From the NCBI RefSeq assembly GCF_026151205.1, contig NC_087084.1:2084312-2148311 (forward strand): a stretch of DNA of 64,000 bases, written 5' to 3'. Shown piece by piece: positions 34,086-46,449 of this stretch. The stretch is from Bolinopsis microptera. Taxonomy: Eukaryota > Ctenophora > Tentaculata > Lobata > Bolinopsidae. Position numbers and translations under genes: made by a program. Each line of letters starts with the position of its first letter. Position 1 is the stretch's first letter. Below the pieces are notes generated by a model. It searched no databases. It was not told where the DNA came from and saw nothing but the letters and a program-made list of their open reading frames with translations.

Positions 34086-34795
34086 ATCAATTGTGTTCTT
34101 AATGCAATAGTAAAATTATTTATGATTTATGGAGGGCTAGAAGTAGAATTCAAATTTTAAAACAAGGTTGATTAAGGATGAGGCGAAATTTAGGATTGGG
34201 GATAGCCTTCAAATAACCGGTGCATATAATAATGGCCTGCCCCCACCTGCATACTGCATCAGATAGAGTAAAAAAGGGCACATACCAACAGCGTAGATCT
34301 TTTTATCGAGGGAAGCAGCTCCGAGTGCAAATCTGCAGGTTTGGAGTGTAGCAATGGGCTCCCAACTGTTGGTATTGTCGTGGTACACCTCACACTGACT
34401 CAATAATTTAGTGCCTGTGGGATTAGTTAGAGTAAAGGATGTAAGAAGAGATATAAGAAGAGATATTCAGTAAGAATGCTGATGATCATGAAGACATGAA
34501 AAAGAATGCAGCTTAAAAGCATCATTACTGACTTGTCGAATTCAATATTCATACTCAACGTCAGCTAACGTAGTCCACAAATTCATATTGCATAAAATTT
34601 ACTGAACTAGTTTATATGTTTTCGAACTTAACGCTAACAGTAACAGTACAATGGCTATTCATATTCAGCAGATAATTACTGTAAGAGAATGATACATCGT
34701 CATCAACTAGCTGACTCTAAAAGGCAATCGGAATTTTAAAGCTCTAACTCAATTATTTCATGAGACGCAGGTTAAAGCCACACATCAAAATTCTA

Positions 34796-35413
34796 AACCT
34801 CATCTCTCTAAACATCATCTCTCTAAACCTCATCTCTCAACCTCATCTCTCTAAACCTCATCTTTCTAAACCTCATCTCTCCAAACCTCATCTTTCTAAA
34901 CCTCATCTCTCTAAACCTCATCTCTCTAAACCTCATCTCTCTAAACCTCATCTCTCTCAACCTCATCTCTCTCAACCTCATCTCTCTAAACCTCATCTCT
35001 CTAAACCTCATCTCTCTAAACCTCATCTCTCTAAACCTCATCTCTCTAAACCTCATATCTCTAAGCATCATCTCTCTAAACCTCATCACTCTAAACATCA
35101 TCTCTCTAAACCTCATCTCTAAACCTCATCTCTAAACCTCATCTCTCTCAACCTCATCTCTCTCAACCTCATCTCTCTAAACCTCATCTCTCTAAACCTC
35201 ATCTCTCTAAACCTCATCTCTCTAAACATCATCTCTCTAAACCTCATATCTCTAAGCATCATCTCTCTAAACCTCATCACTCTAAACATCATCTCTCTAA
35301 ACCTCATCTCTAAACCTCATCTCTAAACCTCATCTCTCTCAACCTCATCTCTCTAAACCTCATCTCTCTAAACCTCATCTCTCTAAACCTCGTCCCCCCT
35401 CACTACTACTCAC
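34796..35413. repeat. 15-bp minisatellite (CTCTCTAAACCTCAT)n
   Basis: About 40 imperfect copies of a 15-bp unit, with variants CATCAT, CTCTCAACC and 8-bp deletions. The multiple-of-three length makes artefact ORFs (MRFRE repeats on the minus strand). A longer-range duplication is visible: 35040-35125 resembles 35220-35330. Confidence 0.9.
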
Positions 35414-37429
35414 CATCATAACCCCCGACAGCGTATATCTTATCGTTAAGATTAGTAACCCCAGCTCCCCTTCTAGCTGAGATCATCCTCCCCATACTAC
35501 TCCACGTGTTGGTGGACTGGTTGTAGCATTCTACTGTGTCAATTCTAAACCTCATCTCTCTAAACCTCATCTCTCTAAACCTCATCTCTCTAAACCTCGT
35601 CCCCCCTCACTACTACTCACCATCATAACCCCCGACAGCGTATATCTTATCGTTAAGATTAGTAACCCCAGCTCCCCTTCTAGCTGAGATCATCCTCCCC
35701 ATACTACTCCACGTGTTGGTGGACTGGTTGTAGCATTCTACTGTGTCAATTCTAAACCTCGACTATCTAAACCTCATCTCTCTAAACCTAATCTCTCTAA
35801 ACCTCGTCCCCCCTCACTACTACTCACCATCATAACCCCCGACAGCGTATATCTTATCGTTAAGATTAGTAACCCCAGCTCCCCTTCTAGCTGAGATCAT
35901 CCTCCCCATACTACTCCACGTGTTGGTGGACTGGTTGTAGCATTCTACTGTGTCAATCTCTCTAAACCTCATCTCTCTAAACCTCATCTCTCTAAACCTC
36001 ATCTCTCTAAACCTCGTCCCCCCTCACTACTACTCACCATCATAACTCCCGACAGCGTATATCTTATCGTTAAGATTAGTAACCCCAGCTCCCCTTCTAG
36101 CTGAGATCATCCTCCCCATACTACTCCACGTGTTGGTGGACTGGTTGTAGCATTCTACTGTGTCAATTCTAAACCTCATCTCTCTAAACCTCATCTCTCT
36201 AAACCTCATCTCTCTAAACATCATCTCTCTAAACCTCATCTCTCCTCACTACTACTCACCATCATAACCCCCGACAGCGTATATCTTATCATTAAGATTA
36301 GTAACCCCAGCTCCCCTTCTAGCTGAGATCATCCTCCCCATACTACTCCACGTGTTGGTGGACTGGTTGTAGCACTCTACCGTGTCAATTCTAAACCTCA
36401 TCTCTCTAAACCTCATCTCTCCAAACATCATCTCTCTAAACCTCGTCCCCCCTCACTACTACTCACCATCATAACCCCCGACAGCGTATATCTTATCGTT
36501 AAGATTAGTAACCCCAGCTCCCCTTCTAGCTGAGATCATCCTCCCCATACTACTCCACGTGTTGGTGGACTGGTTGTAGCATTCTACTGTGTCAATTCTA
36601 AACCTCGTCCCTCTAAACCTCATCTCTCTAAACCTCATCTCTCTAAACCTCGTCCCCCCTCACTACTACTCACCATCATAACCCCCGACAGCGTATATCT
36701 TATCGTTAAGATTAGTAACCCCAGCTCCCCTTCTAGCTGAGATCATCCTCCCCATACTACTCCACGTGTTGGTGGACTGGTTGTAGCACTCTACTGTGTC
36801 AATTCTAAACCTCGACTCTCTAAACCTCATCTCTTTAAACCTCATCTCTCTAAACATCATCTCTCTAAACCTCATCTCTCTAAACCTCATCTCTCTAAAC
36901 CTCGTCCCCCCTCACTACTACTCACCATCATAACCCCCGACAGCGTATATCTTATCGTTAAGATTAGTAACCCCAGCTCCCCTTCTAGCTGATATCATTC
37001 TCCCCATACTACTCCACGTGTTGGTGGACTGGTTGTAGCATTCTACTGTGTCAATTCTAAACCTCGACTATCTAAACCTCATCTCTCTAAACCTCATCTC
37101 TCTAAACATCATCTCTCTAAACCTCATCTCTCTAAACCTCATCTCTCTAAACCTCGTCCCCCCTCACTACTACTCACCATCATAACCCCCGACAGCGTAT
37201 ATCTTATCGTTAAGATTAGTAACCCCAGCTCCCCTTCTAGCTGAGATCATCCTCCCCATACTACTCCACGTGTTGGTGGACTGGTTGTAGCACTCTACTG
37301 TGTCAATTCTAAACCTCGACTCTCTAAACCTCATCTCTTTAAACCTCATCTCTCTAAACATCATCTCTCTAAACCTCATCTCTCTAAACCTCATCTCTCT
37401 AAACCTCGTCCCCCCTCACTACTACTCAC
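35414..37429 (-). repeat. Composite array: nine partial kelch exons plus 15-bp minisatellite
   Basis: A 131-bp fragment of kelch exon 37586-37430, from ATTGACACAGTAG through the donor GTGAGTAGTAG, is repeated starting at 35414, 35621, 35828, 36038, 36260, 36467, 36674, 36926 and 37178. The master exon starts at 37430. Spacings are 207, 207, 210, 222, 207, 207, 252, 252 and 252 bp, and 252 minus 207 equals three 15-bp units. Each fragment lacks the master's acceptor and first 26 bases; minisatellite precedes it instead. Coding parts are nearly invariant. The array lies wholly inside the intron between two kelch exons. Confidence 0.9.
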
Positions 37430-37586
37430 CATCATAACCCCCGACAGCGTATATCTTATCGTTAAGATTAGTAACCCCAGCTCCCCTTCTAGCTGAGATC
37501 ATTCTCCCCATACTACTCCACGTGTTGGTGGACTGGTTGTAGCACTCTACTGTGTCAATTGGGGAGATACCGTCAAACCCTCCTAC

Positions 37587-38729
37587 CTGAAACACGATAT
37601 ATGTCAAAATAAATAATAAATATGTTAAATATAATATATTATATTAAATAATATATTATATTAAATATGTTAAATATATCAAATAAGTTAAATTTATAGT
37701 ACGCTATTAGATGCGCAATGGAAGCCACAGTAGGCAATTGAATATGAGTGACACCGCGGATACTTGAGGCTATTAGTTGAGTTGCTTTCAAATGTGTGTT
37801 AATTAATTTAACCTTATTTGGTTTTTTTATAAATTTTATGAGACCCGTGTTTGGTTTAAACGTTCTGTTCCGATGGAAGAGAGAGGTTTTTAGGAGAACC
37901 ACTGATCAGACATGGGCACCGTATTGTGTACATTATTCAGTTATATATAACTTATATATACCTTATACAATATTTTTGCCGCATAGGAGTGGGGTAGCAA
38001 ATGTTTCGTAATTCTACAGAGTCGTCTTTTAAACATTAAATTGATTCCTTTTTATTTTGTTATGCGAGTCGATTTATAGTGTCCTGATTTACCGTGCCCT
38101 ATTTCCCGGGAAATTCTCACTTTCTCCTTTTTATAATTTTATAATTTTAGTATGAAAAAACCCCAAAAGTTAACCAATTAAACTGTCCAAATTCCCATAG
38201 TCGGGGTTTGACTCAACTCTCAAGAAACCGCCTTAAATTTTAATAAGGAGAATAATATTATGTTTCATAGTCATTTTGGTAGTTGCAGTTCCAAATCAAA
38301 AGTTTTACTTGGAACTGAGAGACAACATAATCTCATTACAAGCAGCTGCCCAGTAATGTAGTAAATTATCTTGGATTCCAAGACAATTACTCATCAATAA
38401 TAGATATTAAGTGGTTTTATGATAACATTATAATATATTCCAGGAATTATGAAAGATTGATGCATAACTGTCTCATTACTACACAATATATTATGTCTGT
38501 TGTATTAATTATCTATATTATGTTCCTGGTATTCTGTAAACCCTTATAGATTTTAATTAGCATTATTTTAATTAAATCTGTAAAGTCTCTGGACTTAGCT
38601 TCGGTCTCCGGATATCAAAGCATACCATTAAATTTCTTTGTAATCAATAATCAATCAGTTCTATTTTTAGTACTAAGATAGCTGGAACCTCGAATCACGA
38701 TTAGGTTATTTTGGGAATTAAAGTTATAA
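37587..38729. other. Spacer between kelch exons and LINE
   Basis: Starts with an AT palindrome-rich stretch (37610-37690, ATAATATATTATATTAAATA). A 71-codon ORF at 37796-38011 is unrecognised. I see no gene or conserved repeat here. Confidence 0.5.
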
Positions 38730-40862
38730 TCAAACGATTTACTTTACTTTATAGTTATTTCCTTTTCTTTGCAGTATTTCAATATTGATTGTAGAGTTTT
38801 AACTAATAATGCTATTTCTGAAAATTCTGATATATTTGGTATATTGAGTAAATGTGCCGTCCAGGTGGTTGGTAAAGTGCCCCCGGGGAAGCCTCATCAG
38901 TACAGCGACGATCCAACTGTCGTTAAACTTTCAGCAGAGAGAAAGTCCCTTCAGCAAGAATGTAGTCTCACAGGGATAAGCGACAGGAGTGACCTCAGAA
39001 AAAGAATCAACCATCTCAAACGTACCATCAAAAAGAGGTTGAAATCCATCAACGAGGCCACTGCTAATGCCCTAGTAGATGTCATCAACAACACCGACAG
39101 CTGCAGAAGCATGTTTGAAGCGAATAGAACTTTGGCCCAGTGTAGGATGAAGAAAGACGGAGTGACTGTCCACGATGCAGACGGGAACACCTTAGGTTCT
39201 GACTCATTAAAAGCAGAAGCTATTAAAGAATACTTTAATAATGAGTTCAATGACAAAGATGAACCCCGCCTCCCAGCATTCATAGACCCTCCTGGAAGCC
39301 TCCTCTGTCCCATAACACCTGAAGAAGTTGGCCGTGCTGTTATGAAGCTGAAATCCGGTAGAGCGTGTGGCCCTGACGGTATACCTAATGAGCTAATGAA
39401 AGCTGCTGGATATCCCCTCCACTGTGAGTTGGCTAGGATCTATAATCTCTCCTTTGAGACCAACACATACATCCCAGCCATTGGAGAAGGCATCCTGACA
39501 CCCCTTCAGAAGCCAGGAAAACCCAGAGGTCCGATAAAGTCTATCCGGCCCCTCACATTGCTAAATGGAACTAGAAAAGTCCTATCCCTCGTAGCCTTGA
39601 ACAGAATCAATTACCACGTTGATATGTACACTGGACCTTGGCAGGCGGCATACAAGCAGGGTCGCAGTTGTGCTGACCTGGTATGGTCTCAGAGAATGTT
39701 GACATCAGTGGTTACCAGGCGCGAGTTTGAGTATAGTAAAATCAACATTGACATGACCGCTGCGTTTAATACTATCCGCAGACAGACCATCATCAACCTC
39801 CTCATTGATGCAGGATGCTCTAGAGACGACATTCGCCTAGTTCAGTACCTCCTCTCAAATACAAAGCTCAAGGTGACGGTCAACAGATCTGAGTCTGGTG
39901 AATTTGTGATTAATATTGGCGCTTACCAGGGAGACAGTCTGGCAGGTAAAGTGTTTACATTGACCCTTGCCGGTGCCCTGAATCACATCAGAGCCGTGAT
40001 CAGTGTCACGATTCCTAGACCAAACCCCCCAGTCTCTGATAGAGGCCTCCCGTTAGAGTCCGCCTATGCTGACGATGCTGAGCTTCTGAGTGAAGATGGT
40101 CAGAGCCTGGTGAAGATACTAGAGATTGCCAGTGATATACTAAAGGATTGGAGTCTCTTTGTTAACGAATCAAAGACGGTGTTTACAAGAGTGTATTTGG
40201 CAGATACAGATGCTTTAGATGCCCATGGCAATAAAATTAGAGGAGATGAAGAGTGGCGAGAGTCAGTGCTATTAGGATCAAAGCTCTGCTCAGAAAGAGA
40301 TATTGTCAACAGACGCAACAAAGCCAATGTTGCCTTCTACACCTACAAGAAAGTCTGGTTGAATAGTTCTGTTCAGATCAGTGAGAGTAGAAAGCTGAAG
40401 CTGTACGAAGCTCTTGTCACTTCAGTGTTGTTGTATAACTGTAGCAGCTGGGCTGCTCCTGAAACCGTAATGGCATCTGTCGACGTTCTTCAAAGGAAGC
40501 ATCTGAGACAGATAATCAACACCTATTGGCCTACGGTTATCAGTAACGAGAATTTATATAAGAGATGTAATGTCAGACCCCTTACTGAAAGGATCAAGAA
40601 AGCAAGATGGAAGATGCTTGGGCACGTTCTCAGAAGCGGTGATGACACTCCCGCCTTCTTATCTTTCAGATTTGCATGTTTAGGATGTTTTGACTACAAA
40701 GGAAGGAGGGGCAGACCTCGTTCAAATTTATTTGATTTATTATTAAAAGACATTATGACAAAACAAATTATTGTGATTGTAAATAAAAGATTTAGTTTAA
40801 GTAATTTCAACGATTTAGTGTACAAAGCTCATGATAGACGTCTTTGGAGAAGTTATGGGTGA
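38730..40862 (+). CDS. Non-LTR retrotransposon reverse transcriptase, second family
   Basis: Open from a TAA at 38727 to TGA at 40860-40862 (about 710 codons); the first in-frame ATG lies further in, so the real start is unclear. Order of motifs, counting from 38769: SGRACGPDGIPNEL near residue 197-210, IRPLTLLNGTRKVL near 260, QGRSCADL near 298, motif A INIDMTAAFNTI with Asp328, AYQGDSLAG near 388, and motif C SAYADDAELLS at about 432-441. The C-terminal thumb-like region has WKMLGHVLRSGDDTPA and GRRGRPRSN. The protein should copy element RNA at the integration site. No apurinic endonuclease precedes it and no restriction-like Cys/His finger follows it, so the insert is probably 5'-truncated. 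The unbroken frame suggests a young copy. It is clearly a different family from the LINE at 1-1911. Confidence 0.88.
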   Translation, partial: SNDLLYFIVISFSLQYFNIDCRVLTNNAISENSDIFGILSKCAVQVVGKVPPGKPHQYSDDPTVVKLSAERKSLQQECSLTGISDRSDLRKRINHLKRTIKKRLKSINEATANALVDVINNTDSCRSMFEANRTLAQCRMKKDGVTVHDADGNTLGSDSLKAEAIKEYFNNEFNDKDEPRLPAFIDPPGSLLCPITPEEVGRAVMKLKSGRACGPDGIPNELMKAAGYPLHCELARIYNLSFETNTYIPAIGEGILTPLQKPGKPRGPIKSIRPLTLLNGTRKVLSLVALNRINYHVDMYTGPWQAAYKQGRSCADLVWSQRMLTSVVTRREFEYSKINIDMTAAFNTIRRQTIINLLIDAGCSRDDIRLVQYLLSNTKLKVTVNRSESGEFVINIGAYQGDSLAGKVFTLTLAGALNHIRAVISVTIPRPNPPVSDRGLPLESAYADDAELLSEDGQSLVKILEIASDILKDWSLFVNESKTVFTRVYLADTDALDAHGNKIRGDEEWRESVLLGSKLCSERDIVNRRNKANVAFYTYKKVWLNSSVQISESRKLKLYEALVTSVLLYNCSSWAAPETVMASVDVLQRKHLRQIINTYWPTVISNENLYKRCNVRPLTERIKKARWKMLGHVLRSGDDTPAFLSFRFACLGCFDYKGRRGRPRSNLFDLLLKDIMTKQIIVIVNKRFSLSNFNDLVYKAHDRRLWRSYG

Positions 40863-41699
40863 GTCGAGACTACTCGGCCACTCGATTTTATGATTTAATT
40901 TCTATTATCTTGTGTTTGCTGTAAATAGTTGATTAATAATTTCAAGACTGTCTTTTACTGATTAAAGATTTGTGCGCATTCCTGTTATTAATTTCACGAA
41001 AAGTTAGTATTTTGATTGATTTCTTTTTAAAGAGATTAAAACCTCGTACAAATCCTTTAATCAGTGCTCTACATTTTCCTGTTATAGATAATGAAATCAT
41101 TATTTTTGTTTATTCTGAGTTATTTTTCTGCTGAATCGAAAACAGTCGGATATCAATATATTTTTTCTGTTAGCTAGATAGAATGAGTGCAATCAGGAGA
41201 ATTAAAAATATACTGAAAAGGGTCTGTGATTTTCTAACCGCTCAATGGTTGCTAGAGTCAAGAAAATTGTTTTATCTGCCACTGAACCCTGTGATCCTAT
41301 CATGAGGACCGGCAATAGCCATTGGATATATGCACTTGCAAGCTAGAATACTATTTGTCGAACTAGGTACGCTATTGGACTCTAGTTCGCCTGCTTCGAC
41401 AGTACCGAAATACGGACAGGGGTCATTTCTGGCGAATTTAAATATGTCGAACATAGTGCGTGTCGAACTTGAGTACGTGTATCCCACTGAATACACTACT
41501 AGATAATTTTTCCATAACGTTCAGAACGTGGAGTGTGTTTTAGTGAACGTATGGTACAGAACATTTTAAGTAATTGAACGTTCCGTACGTGCACTACAAC
41601 TATGTCTGTGACACATGTACAAACTTGTCTTTATGTAGTGCCATATTGTTTCGTTCAGACCATTGTATGACACTTGTTCATGTCGTTTTGTAACACAGA
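40863..41699. other. LINE 3' tail and spacer
   Basis: The first part is probably the 3' untranslated region of the element above. The rest holds GAACGTTCCGTA-type motifs that recur near 43525, but no gene. Confidence 0.4.
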
Positions 41700-42650
41700 T
41701 AGTTTGTTCACAGGTTACCGATATTTGAAAAACTGAGTGTGTCTGCTAAGATCTGAGGGAGGATTCAGTTATGCAATGCTCAATATCATTAATGAATATA
41801 AGGGAACAAGATCCGGCCCGTGGACTGTTCCCGGGGGGACACCACTGATGATCAGAGCGTAGAATTGACCATGTGGCCGTCGCCACTTCTGCTTGCTTAC
41901 GGTCTGACTGAAATGATTTTCAATACATTTGTTGATTTTTGGATTTAAGCCATAGAGGTGATGTTTCCTGATTCAACAGTTTGTGGATCAACTTTATTCG
42001 AACGCCTTAGAGTAATCAAGATATTTAGAATCAAGTAGCTTGTTGGTAGGGACTCAAAAACGTCGTCGAAATGTGGATCAGCTGTGTAAGGCAGCTGCGG
42101 CCTGATCTAAAGCCATGCTGTTTGCTACAGAGCATGTTGTTCATTTCTAGTGTAAGACTAGTTTTTCCTTATGATTCTCAAACACCTTTGATTATATGGG
42201 AGGTGAGTGAAATGGGCCTGTTGTTGAGGAACGCCTTGCTATCTTTCTTGTGGTGCGGAGAACACGTTGGGTATTTTTAACAAAAAACTAAATGGGGGGG
42301 AATGGGGGGGTTATTCTACTTTTTACTCCAGATGCAAGGGATTGTTGACAGACAGATGGTTAGGAATCGCCATAGCATCTTTTGCAAGTCTTAATGTAGA
42401 GCAACTGGGATCTCATCAGGACCAGATGAAGCATTGGCTTATTTCTTCAGCTCGATAACATCATGATAGGAATTCCAGAATCTGATCCGTGACGGATAAG
42501 TTAAAATCCGGGGAGGGCATGATGCAGCGTCAACTCAGTTTGGGGTCGGTATTACGATAGAAACTGGTTGTAAAAGTCTGCATTTCATTTGGTGAGAACG
42601 GATGTTACTTGTTCTCAGCGAATAGGGCTTGCTGGATATTCCTTTTCTTT
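41700..42650 (-). pseudogene. Decayed LINE reverse transcriptase
   Basis: Short segments in shifting frames still spell a reverse transcriptase in the correct order. SGPDEIPVA lies near 42410, NNRPISLTSHIIK near 42200, HGFRSGRSCLTQL near 42080-42120, ISGVPPGTVHGP near 41815-41855 and FINDIEHCITE near 41770-41800. Many frameshifts and stops separate them. The SCLTQL and GVPxG signatures point to a CR1/jockey-like family, unlike either intact element in this window. The catalytic Asp-Asp box is no longer readable. Confidence 0.65.
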
Positions 42651-45600
42651 TTCGAAAAAACTTTTGGCATTAACTATAAAAGTACTTGGGTTTGCTTTTT
42701 ACTTTGCTGCAAGCTGCTCTCGCGATACTGAAGGGTCTTGTTAATAGTCATCACGTATTCCTATGTGGGCCCAAAGCAAGCTTGTTTTGAAGAGATTTCA
42801 AACGAGTACTAGGGCAGTGAACGTCGTTCTTAGCATCACGAAGTTCTTTTGAAGCTTGCGCTTCTTTCTAGAAGGAATCCGAAAGTGATGCTCTGTCTCT
42901 ACTGCAGTATAAGAGAATAAGCCTATTTTCTATCGGTAGAAAGTGTACTGCGAAGTATTTTCTTCTTTGTGCGTGTCACACAGTGTTCATGACATCTAGA
43001 AACTCCTTCCGACACTCCTGATTGTGGTGTTGATACTTCCCTGGAAATCATAAGCCGGGTGAGCACAAAACCCTACTGAATGTTGGGGGGGAATGGAGTC
43101 GAGCCACCATTTTGTTGGCAAGTAATAAACCATATCACTTTTAGAGTTTCAAATTGCGAAAAGAACTGTTTGACTAATCTTTAAGGTGAACAGATAATAT
43201 TTGTAATAAATTACACGATGAAACCAACAGGAATCTTAAGACTCATTGTCTGAAAATCTAAGCAAGGAACTATTTTGGCTCGAGAATTGAGATAAATAGG
43301 CGACTTCTATACAGAAACTCTCGCGGAGTTTTAGGCCTTGAAAGTTGAAACGTGCTTGCATGCGCGCTAAAAACTCGTCAACATCGAGAACTTGTAAAAT
43401 TGCGGGAAACGAATGGGTGTCGAAGTGTTAATATTTTAAATCTGATTAACTTTCCTTATGTTCGAACGTTAAAATCTTTTTTTTTTTGTAGCGAACGCGT
43501 TCACAATTCCAAAACTTTTTTAGTGAACGTTCCGTATTCACTAAAAACTAAAGCCGGGTGTCAATCAGAAGTAAATAATCATACTGTGACAATGACACAA
43601 TTGTGTGGCCCGATATCCTAAAAAGAGTGGTAGATATTGACATATAATCCTTAATCTGTTTACGTGCTACTGCTATTAGTATTGGGATGAGATTGAGATG
43701 TTCCCGCCAAATTCATGCATGGCGGATTATCTATATTGGTTCCAATCGTCCATAATAGGAAATCTCACCAATTAGGCTGACAACTACTTTTAATGGATCT
43801 CCTCATCAATTGGCAGCAAAACTCTCAACTGCATGATCCTTATCAGTGAGAGAGACCGCTCGGGGTATTCTGATGATACAAATAAAAAATAAACTGAATG
43901 CATGCCTACGGTATCCGGTATAAGTATTCCAAGGGCCCATAAGTTGGCTGATTCGACACTATGAAAAAATTCATTCTTGCAGGAGTTATGCAAGGGGAAT
44001 ACGCTACCTATTTGTCATTAGATTGAATGGTGTATGCAAAAGTCATAGAGGTCGTGATCTTGGCTTTCCTGTTCAACTAGAGAATCAGGGGACTCCTGTG
44101 TCAATTAAGGAGTCAATTTACTGCTTGATCACAAAAGTCCGATACAGCAGCGGAAGCGCAAGATCTGCTGATGAGCATTCCGTCGGTGTGTACAAACAAT
44201 GTCGGCTAAAAACTAGGTATAATTTGCGCACGATACTTTCAATATAGGGACTGATGAAATCAAGGCTGTTTGTGTATCAGATATCGAAAGGTCAAGTGAT
44301 GTCATATATCAGTAGTCAATGACTAGACAGGGTTATGAAAATTACAATGAATTAAAATGGCGTCTGGATTGGACAGCTCAATAGCAAGTTCATTAATTGC
44401 CCTCTGAAAACCATTTGCTAGCTAAAGTAAAAAATGATTTTGTTAGGTTAAAAAAATACTAAAAAATAGTATGAAAATGGAAAATTAAGATTAAAAATTG
44501 AAAAAGAACTGAACTAACAAAAAGAATGACAAGACATTGCTAAAATACATATTCCGAAGTAAAAATTAATTCCCAAATTTTCCCCAAATGTTTAAATACT
44601 TGTCGACAAGATTTCAAAACCGTTTGCGCAGGCAGCAATATTTACGAACTAAATTTTTACAATCCAAATAAACTGTAAAAGAACTCTTAATACGAGCTAA
44701 CGACTACTGACTAATAAATTTACCATAATACTGGCCTTTGGGATTATTCCAGGACCATCTATTTCTAATTAGGAATATTTATTGAATCAAAATTATATCG
44801 TTCTCTTGTCGTTAATGTTTTTTTTTTCTTAAAAAAATTCCACTTATAGTTACTGTTAGTGATAGTAAAACTAAGACTATTATCTAAAAGTCAGTTTCAC
44901 GAACTGAAGTATTATTTTTTATTAATATCATCTCTGGATCATTTCACGTAAACTCGTTCTAATAGACCAAAAAATATATTGTTATATAGCATATGTTAAA
45001 ACCTTGCTCTAGCATGTACTGGCATTATTGAACGCCAGTTTTTGATGTGTTACTTTTTCCTATTATTTATTAGTATTTCCTTTTGTTAAATTTGTGCGCC
45101 TTTTTGGAATCTGTATTAGAAAAATGTGAGCGTTCATGGGAGTGTGTGTACTATGAATACATTGCTTTGAATTGTATATTGAATTATATTGTATTTCAGT
45201 GCTATGTCAACCAGGCGGCAAATTTGAAAATGGGTTATGATGGGGTCCGTAGTCCCACTCAATCGTTGTGGACCCTAACTGTAACAGCCATTTGATACGC
45301 TTATAGTTATCAGATCAGCAACTAACCGTTATCAATGGGTCCTCAGCCATGGAACAATACAGCTCAACGGTGGCTCGGAAATGTATAATCTCATGGTCTT
45401 ATAATGTACGTTCTTCATTGAAGTAGTCAGTAAAACAAGGAATGATACTTTGTTGGGGACTAAGGATTGTACGGATGAATCCCTAACGTCGGAAACATAC
45501 CACCCAGGAATTACAAGCAGCAATTCTGCTAGTGCTAATAAATACAAAAGCCTGAGCGAGGTACGTTCACATGGTAAATTCATCTTCGTTGAATTTGCGT

Positions 45601-46440
45601 TTCTGGAACACTCTTGCATTTGTAATTGTTTTTAAAAGGAAACAAAAATGATGTACGTGACAAAAATTATTCCCCGCGCGGCGCGATTAGATTCTCTTTC
45701 AGTGTCACTCATTCGTTTTGGGTACTTCGCGCGTAAAATCATATTCGAACGTGTGCGTTCCTCTGTTCTCAGAATTAGGCACGGTAGTTTAATCTTTAAC
45801 TTTAAATGTTTGGGAAAAAAACAGGGTGTTGTTATTCATGCTGGAATCCCTCAAAATGTGCTCTGATCGGGGGTTTCATGAGGGCTTGATTGGGGCTGTA
45901 AGACATGTGATCCACAGATTAGTACGCAACGAGAGCCCTAACGAGAACTGGTTCGGATCAAGGAATTCCATAATGACCTGCTATACGACAATACAGGATG
46001 TGAAACCTTCACATGCTCGGTATCATCAATCAGCTTGCGGGAATAATATAAAATAATATATCCGCAAACGCCTGTGTTTATCTTATACCACTATGTCTTT
46101 CCTCATCCATCGAGTTATTCCTGGCGAAAGAAAGGCAGCCGACAACGTCCTCTACGATGGTACCTCTACCACATTTACAGAAAGAAGGAAGGAAAGACCT
46201 ACTTAACCCCCCCCCCCCCCCTTAATGTTTTACGTATTATTGTGTGAATTAATTTTATGTATCAGTATATATCTATTATTCTTTGACCAAATTTCTGCTT
46301 AAGGTCATTATCACGAAAATCTAATAATAATGAAACAAAAATAAAATAATTAAACTAATGAAATACGAATAATTATGCCTTTATTGCAAGTTCAGCAGGG
46401 ATCTCATCAAAGTTGTTTGTCTAGATTTTAGAGGTAGTGA
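42651..46440. other. Gene-poor region, no confident feature
   Basis: Several short ORFs (for example 43352-43621, 45083-45295, 45332-45619) have no recognised domain and no conserved copy. Parts may be the 5' region of the decayed LINE. A 16- to 17-base C run followed by CTTAATG at about 46206-46228 resembles the right end of the nested element at 24220 and may be a remnant of a related insertion. Confidence 0.4.
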
Positions 46441-46449
46441 TTTAGTCCG

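Larger units (their letters stand above)
33715..37586 (-). pseudogene. Kelch-repeat gene, three internal exons, ends missing
   Basis: Exon 37586-37430 (acceptor TTTCAG, donor GTGAGTAG) reads VGGFDGISPIDTVECYNQ, then WSSMGRMISARRGAGV and DKIYAVGGYDG. Exon 34414-34286 (acceptor CCACAG, donor GTATGTGC) reads TKLLSQCEVYHDNTNSWEP and ends DKKIYAVG. Exon 33808-33715 reads GGFDGLSHLSTVEMYDPYS and ends SMSMS plus two bases. GGFDG, YAVG and Y...NSW are kelch beta-propeller motifs; such proteins often act as adaptors, frequently in cullin-3 ligases when a BTB domain is present. None is seen here. The exons join in phase 1. The first two are separated by an array of nine partial copies of the first. No 3' exons follow below 33715, but the orphan tails in the cassettes enter in matching phase 2. 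5' exons were not found above 37586. Confidence 0.75.

Noticed and set aside
34760-35413. MRFRE and SKPHL repeat ORFs over the 15-bp minisatellite
   Set aside because: Artefacts of a 15-bp repeat without stop codons.
35414-37429. CRISPR-like appearance of regularly spaced repeats
   Set aside because: The repeats are 131-bp exon fragments with minisatellite spacers in an animal genome; there are no unique spacers and no cas genes.
45332-45619. 95-codon ORF with an IPGWYVSDVRDSS segment as a LINE endonuclease
   Set aside because: The resemblance to the endonuclease GY...R.DRS region is a few residues only and no catalytic motif could be placed.
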